Shown: in pieces, positions 58,901 through 64,000 of the stretch | How the letters are laid out: every line of letters begins with the position of its first letter | How positions within the stretch are numbered: position 1 is the first letter of the stretch | NCBI GenBank assembly: GCA_010909165.1 | Contig: MU008175.1 | Coordinates: 735,370 to 799,369, forward strand | From: Anthoceros angustus | Taxonomy: Eukaryota > Streptophyta > Anthocerotopsida > Anthocerotales > Anthocerotaceae | Direction of reading: 5' to 3' | Length of the DNA stretch: 64,000 bases | Notes under the pieces: model-generated | What the model was told of the DNA's origin: nothing | Seen by the model: the letters and a program-made list of their open reading frames with translations, nothing else | Database searches by the model: none | Program-made: the position numbers and the translations under genes

Positions 58901-61900
58901 GCAACCTGCTGCTGAACTTTTTCCCCTCAAAAGTTTGGTCCTTCCTTTCCCTTTCTAATCTGACTTCTCGTATCTGGCAGGGTCTTTGACTATCAGCTCG
59001 GGAGCTCTTTGATCTCTCTCTTATTTCATCATCGCTTGAATCAGATAGAATTATGAAGATAGCATCACGGCCAGCAGATTTCACTACTGGACTCTCAAGA
59101 TCCCTTTCTGCTTTCACAGACAGTAAGGATGAGGAAGTTCGCTTGCCATTTCCAACTTTGGGCCCAGCTTGATAGCGTCCCTTAGTGTGAGTCCCCCTGT
59201 GCAAAGCCTTCTGTCTGGCCCTCTTTTCACTACACGCACTGTCCAGGATGTGTGATCTCGAGTTGGGCGTTCTGTCAGCACCATCCAGACCCACATCCAG
59301 CTTATTTTTCTTCCCCACCCTCTTTTCACTGCCTTTACTGGTTAGGATGTGTGATCTGGAGTTGGATGTCCTTTGGACACCATCCAGATCTACATCCAGC
59401 TTACTGTTCCTTCGCGCCCTCTTTTCGACACTTGTGTTGTTCACATTGTGTGATCTGGAGTTGGGCGCTCTTTCAGCACCATCCAAATCTACGTCCACGT
59501 TACTGTTCCTTCGTATCCTCTGGTCATTAGATGTTCTGTCCGGCATGTGCGATCGGGTGTTGGGCATTCTTTCCACACCATGGCCATGCACTTCGAGTTT
59601 ACTGTTCCTTTGTTCTGCTATCTCCCCAAACGCAGCTGATGACATACTCATATCATCACATGTAGTTCTCAGTTGACCATTGTCCTCAAGACACACTTTC
59701 CCCGGCATGCCTCTCGTGAGCTTGAGCAGGATGGATGGTTGAATGGAAAACCTGTCAGAGCTGAGATCTAATTTATCGTGTGCACTATGCGCACTTTCCT
59801 CACAATGCACATCCCGAGATGAAATCGCTTGTGCAGAGCCTTCATCTGAAGTTGTCAAATCTGCCTTCACCCCAACCCCACCAACTAAAACGAATCTGCT
59901 ATTCTGCACCTGTGTTTCATCTGCTGAGGTGTTCGTCTCCTCAACTTTTATAGTTTCAACACAACAATCGGTTGAAGGTGCTTGTCCCAGTACTGCTGCA
60001 GTATCCTGATCTTCACATCTTTGGCTACATATGTCCACCTCACCATTCAGTCCAAAGTCTTGTGGAGGTGTACAGTTATTGCCACCAATATGGATAGCAC
60101 TGAACTGATTCTCCTCACCTACACATGGCCTCCAGGCTCCAGGAGATTCAGTGGCACAGGTGACTTCCACATCAAAAAGCCTGCATGGGCCACTGCTCGT
60201 TATATCAACTTGACTCACAGCTGCCTCCAGATTAGCAGAATCTCTTTTCCTTTTTTGTGAACTCTGGCAACTGCTTCCACCTTCAATGACTGGCAAGTTC
60301 ATCTCTTGCTGGAAACCAGTTTGTCCCCTTTCATCTGGATGAAGACAATCAACAACACATCCCTCACAAGCATCTAGAACATGTCGTTCGGGCATCGCAT
60401 AAGGCTTCCACCCATCACAAGCATTTCGGAAGCTCCTAAGGAGGGTACCAATTGGAAACTCAGAACCGTGATGCATCCCAACATCCGCATCAGGGAATGC
60501 AGCACTACATCGAGGACTTCCAACATTCCCAAATCCAACATTCCCCATCAACGGGCCCACTAGCTTTGTCAGCCAACCATCAGAAGACAACACCATTTGC
60601 TTCTCAGTGCCTTGCAACACTTCGGCTGACCTTTTTCTCAAGCTTTGGCTGGAATGCAAACCACAGGCTGCTGATGTCTGCCAACCTTCATCTGGCTTAG
60701 AAGGAAACGCTTGAATGTGGGCGCCCACAACAGTATTGGCAGAGTGTGATGATTCTACAGGTACTGTTACATAGCCTTGCTCTTGAGAACCCCTTGTGTT
60801 CACGGCTGAATTTGCATCCGACATCCCACCTGTGTCTTCCATGACGTCTTCCCCCCCCGAATTTGAATCGGGCCTCAAGAAAGGACCAACTGAAGGTAAG
60901 TTTGCATCATCCTGTACCACCAGCACACATGCATCTTCTTCTGTCACATGGGCGTCTGTTGCTCCTCGCTCTGTGTAAGAACTCTTCAGTTGCTGACTTG
61001 ATCCCCCTCCATCAAGAAGACTTGGACTCGACATCATCAAGCCTGCACAAAGCGAGAACTGGGAAGCTTCTACTAACACCCCACCGGATGAAATTCCGGT
61101 GATGACCGAAAGTTCGGCAGACCAGTTTGTCAGTCTGCGTACTCTAAGCTTCCAGCCAACCTCAGTGTGCAGCTCTTGGTCCAAGCCAAACATGCACCTC
61201 AAGGATCTACACAGCGGTAGCACATTACTGGTCGTCATGGCCGTGCATTGATCCTTGCAGGGGGCAGAGGCAAGAACGAGGCTCTGACCATAAAACCCCG
61301 CAGGCTCAAGCCGAGAACAAGAAGAACCTTCCGACCCTAGGGCACAATCATCCTCAACATGCTCTCCATCTGCACACCAATGTCCTGCATTGTCCCCAAC
61401 ACTGCCATCTCCCGTCCCAATCCGGTGCTCAGAACTAGATAAATCAGGAGTCAACCGACTAGCCCGAACGGCCGCTTGACGAACAATATTCAAAACTGCC
61501 AAAACACGCTGCATGTAAGATTTCTTGAGCACACAAACTGCGGCCGGCGAGGAAAGAACAGCACAGACACACGCTCGCATGACCCTGCCAAAACAAAATC
61601 ACTCCAACCTGTCTCTTCTCCTTGCGCGCGCGTATCTCTACCCGCGTCCGCCTCCACACACGACCGACCCACGTCCCGCAGCTGCTCCTTCCGCGGAACC
61701 AACGACACAGCCATGTCCCACTCACTCCGACAATCCAGCCTTGCCCCGCCGGCGCGTGCGTCCGACTGCGCGGCATCCAATCCAGCGGGCAATTCGCACG
61801 CCTGGCGGTACATCAGCCACGGCTGGTCGCTCCTCATGAAGGCGGAGAAGCTGTCAGTGAGGCGGCGCTTGAATTGGCGGAAGCCATCATCGTGTTGGAG

Positions 61901-62200
61901 TTGGTCTTGGCCCGCACACTCCGCGCCGGTCCGCTTGGCCGCATCCCTGACCTCCTCCTCCACCCACCGCTCCATTTCCTCCCAATTCCGCTTGGACCCC
62001 ACGCTGTCAGCTTCTTGCCGCGCGACCCCTGCGCCGGCCCTGCTGCGGGTCACCTCTGCGCCATCGCCTCCGGCGCCTCCCCCAGCTGGCGTCGTCGTGG
62101 CGGGAGGCCCAGTCTGATCGCGAGGCCGCCATGCGAGCAGATTGCGCAGCCTCCGGTTGCAGGCATATTGCGGGGCAGCGCCGGAGGCGTAGACGCACAT
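55927..62200 (-). CDS. SUVR-like SET-domain methyltransferase with extended PHD finger, 11 exons
   Basis: Predicted nuclear histone lysine (H3K9-type) methyltransferase. Exons: 62200-61726, 61537-58724, 58556-58352, 58127-58037, 57932-57509, 57335-57209, 57108-56883, 56803-56640, 56563-56474, 56381-56283, 56176-55927; 4965 nt, 1654 aa, in frame. Residues 1-1096 are mostly disordered, with three or four copies of a ~38-residue unit (APNSRSHxxxxTSxEKRARRNSKLDVDLDG). Exon 3 has a Cys/Trp-rich module (WVTCDLCGNGPSLAYGEWYA). Exons 4-5 encode an ePHD (HRMCAIWSAE; CSLC; CAHCQKFGATLGCRVGRC; FHYPCA). Exons 6-8 are pre-SET (SDGQEGVPIPCTNDVDNE; IECNVRCKCGPSMCKNRVLQ). Exons 8-11 are SET (GWGVRT, VEYVGELL, RFVNHSC, ELCYDYNY) with post-SET CRCGASNC. 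An in-frame TAG directly precedes ATG 62,200. The exon 1-2 junction is the least certain. Confidence 0.88.
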
Positions 62201-63899
62201 CTAGCTGCGAGAATGGTCCATGGAGTCCGATCCCGCGAGAGGCAATTCCGGTCCGCCTGCGCGCGCTGCAGCTGCGAGAACGCGCGCAGGGCATGGAAAG
62301 GCAGAGGGCGGGGCGGGAAGGGAGGGGGAGGCGAAGGGAACGTGGAGACACAAAACGGGCAGCAGCCAAGGCAGAAACATGCAGGCCCGGGACTCCGTCC
62401 CGACGCCCCGCGCCCCCGTTTCCCCCCTCGATTCGGTTGAGTTGGAGCGAGAAGGCAATCGATTTTATGATGCCGTCCCGTACGCCTTGTGAAAAAGTCG
62501 CCATCGGATGCAGTTTGCAGCCTGCAGGACCCAGGACAGGGAGGACGATCATCATTCTACAAAATCGCCGGCAACCGAGAGGGGACCGTCGCGGCGGCGG
62601 CCCCGCTCCACCTCCCCGTCCTTTATTGCCCGCCCGTCTCGTTTGAAGTTTGAGAGGCGGGCTAGGGGCTAGAGGCTGGAGGCTAGGCTACGCGTGTGTA
62701 CATACATGCGGTATGTCAAGTGGACTCTAATAGACTTCTTTTCTTCTAGTTAGGCAGGGATTTTTATGTACCCATGTACATATTGTTCTTTTTCAAGCTT
62801 CGACACCATATGGCTCCTGCCGTGTGCTATTGGCCCCTTGTTCGCTTTACTCATTCAAATCGGACCGTGGAGACTTTATGTAAGAAAAGAGATGGAAAAA
62901 CCCATCTACCCTCAAGGAAAAGGGGAACAACCCAACCAAGGGCACCATGTCAGGGGGACTAAACCCCTCATTCAAATCCGTTGTGCAAATGCCAGGCCCA
63001 CATGAGAGAGATGTTGGCTTTATGCCGGGCCCACATGAGAGAGATGAGTGCATTGTCTTCTTGGAGCGAGCTGAGAGCCCCACAAATCAAGCTACTCCCT
63101 TTTATTGAGAGGGTCCTTCAAAGGGTTTCTTACATCGACGGTGGTTTGTCCAACATACTTCGCCTTTTTGAGGCCCCTCTTGGATCAATCCAGCTTCAAA
63201 CCATACAATGGAGCTTGATCGTAGATACTCAAGGACATTCGAATACGTTTTCTCAACCTTTTAGATTGTGCTATCGAGCTTAAAAATGAGATTCGCCAAC
63301 TTGACAACAATCAGTGCGACATCATCGTGCAATTTATGCATTGTTATGCCCAGCATCGCCAAAGAGTAAACCCATCCTGCATTCGAAAGAGAGTCAATAA
63401 GCCTGACCATGTAGATGTTCACCCCTGTCCCAATCTTGGCCCCTGGATCCTATCGTTGTACGGTGCGTTCGTAGAGGTACTAATAGATTGTGTCATTGAA
63501 CAGATGGATTAACCCACAAGAAATTTTAGGACAAAGATTAGACTTATCAAAAGCATCTTGGGATCGATATGGTTTCAACAATGGAATCCCTCTTTTAAGC
63601 TACTTCACAGAAAAAACATAATGTTTAACAAATCTCCGGTCCCCTCAATCTATATTTCCGTGTATTGAGGGGACCCGAGACCTATTATTAATTTTGTAAT
63701 GTAGCTTCACTAAGGGATAGTATAAGGAGCTACTAGCACTGTGGACTTTGTGCGACAACTTGTTTCCGAACAACAATGCGATTGAACCTTGTAAAAAAAA
63801 AAGAAAAGCCTACAAAAGAAGAATGAAAAAGATTAGAATCAACCAAAAAGATAGCATCAATTTTGCAGGACAGCAAATCAACCTTGGAATTAAAAAACC
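62201..63899. other. Promoter of the SET gene and repeat-derived DNA
   Basis: 62,201-62,700 is GC-rich and should hold the SET gene's 5' UTR and promoter. At 62,870-62,960 the minus strand (CCCTTGGTTGGGTTGTTCCC, GTAGATGGGTTTTTC) resembles the 3' tail of the LINE remnant at 6,960-7,030, so a second LINE end may be here. A ~31-bp word (GGCCCACATGAGAGAGATG) is duplicated at 62,995-63,047. The rest, to 63,899, shows nothing recognisable. Confidence 0.4.
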
Positions 63900-64000
63900 T
63901 TACATTTCAGAATACAATCTCTTCCCGTCTCTGACTTGATAGAAGAACTTGATCAGCACCATATTAAGATCCTTCAGTGAAATGTCCTTCACGGGCATGT
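63900..64000 (-). CDS. Possible 3' end of a gene cut by the window edge
   Basis: The minus strand is open from the window edge to a TAA at 63,902-63,900 and reads MPVKDISLKDLNMVLIKFF then YQVRDGKRLYSEM. Composition looks coding, but 33 codons are too few to name a family. The true exon continues beyond the window. Confidence 0.25.
   Translation of the reverse strand, partial: MPVKDISLKDLNMVLIKFFYQVRDGKRLYSEM

Overview
The window is nuclear DNA of a land plant. Evidence is genes split by short GT-AG introns (about 80-270 bp), intronless pentatricopeptide-repeat (PPR) genes, an LRR receptor-like kinase, plastid-targeted proteins, plant-type chromatin factors (FVE/MSI4, TRAUCO, a SUVR-like methyltransferase) and a Ty1/copia element primed by initiator tRNA-Met. 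The PPR gene at 25.4-28.3 kb ends in a DYW-variant domain with KPAxA in place of the PG box and a terminal GRP. I associate that signature with plants that do U-to-C organelle RNA editing (hornworts, some lycophytes, ferns). With this gene density, a hornwort is my best guess; this is inference, not proof.

Layout. 0-6.3 kb: FVE/MSI4 WD40 gene (5' end cut by the window edge or an intron), a kelch gene convergent with it, and a 13-exon TM9/EMP70 gene that includes an 18-nt microexon. 7-20 kb: a transposon graveyard with a decayed LINE-type reverse transcriptase, a copia element with both 200-bp LTRs, a 2.2-kb terminal-inverted-repeat element nested in its integrase, a second copia fragment and several tandem repeats. 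21.7-24.5 kb: an 11-exon gene for a CysA-type sulfate ABC ATPase, a gene that is plastid-encoded in Marchantia. 25.4-31.9 kb: two tandem paralogous PLS-class PPR genes, the second carrying a near-identical internal duplication with frame breaks. 32.4-35.2 kb: an intronless LRR receptor pseudokinase. 37.4-38.4 kb: an inverted-repeat element of a family that recurs in the window. 38.5-49.2 kb: a gene-dense block with RAD1, NAD kinase 1, the Ash2 homologue TRAUCO, a plastid fibrillin-like protein and an ERD7/senescence-domain protein. 51-55.6 kb: a Lys/Glu-rich low-complexity ORF and an unrecognised 724-residue ORF. 55.9-62.2 kb: an 11-exon SUVR-like SET methyltransferase that also has an extended PHD finger. 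63.9-64 kb: possible 3' end of another gene.

The genes look like an ordinary eukaryotic mix, not a pathway cluster. Recurring themes are chromatin (FVE, TRAUCO, the SET protein), organelle biology (CysA, fibrillin-like, two editing-type PPRs) and genome integrity (RAD1). Exon models were built by hand from splice consensus, reading-frame continuity and recalled family sequences; every multi-exon model given closes in frame.
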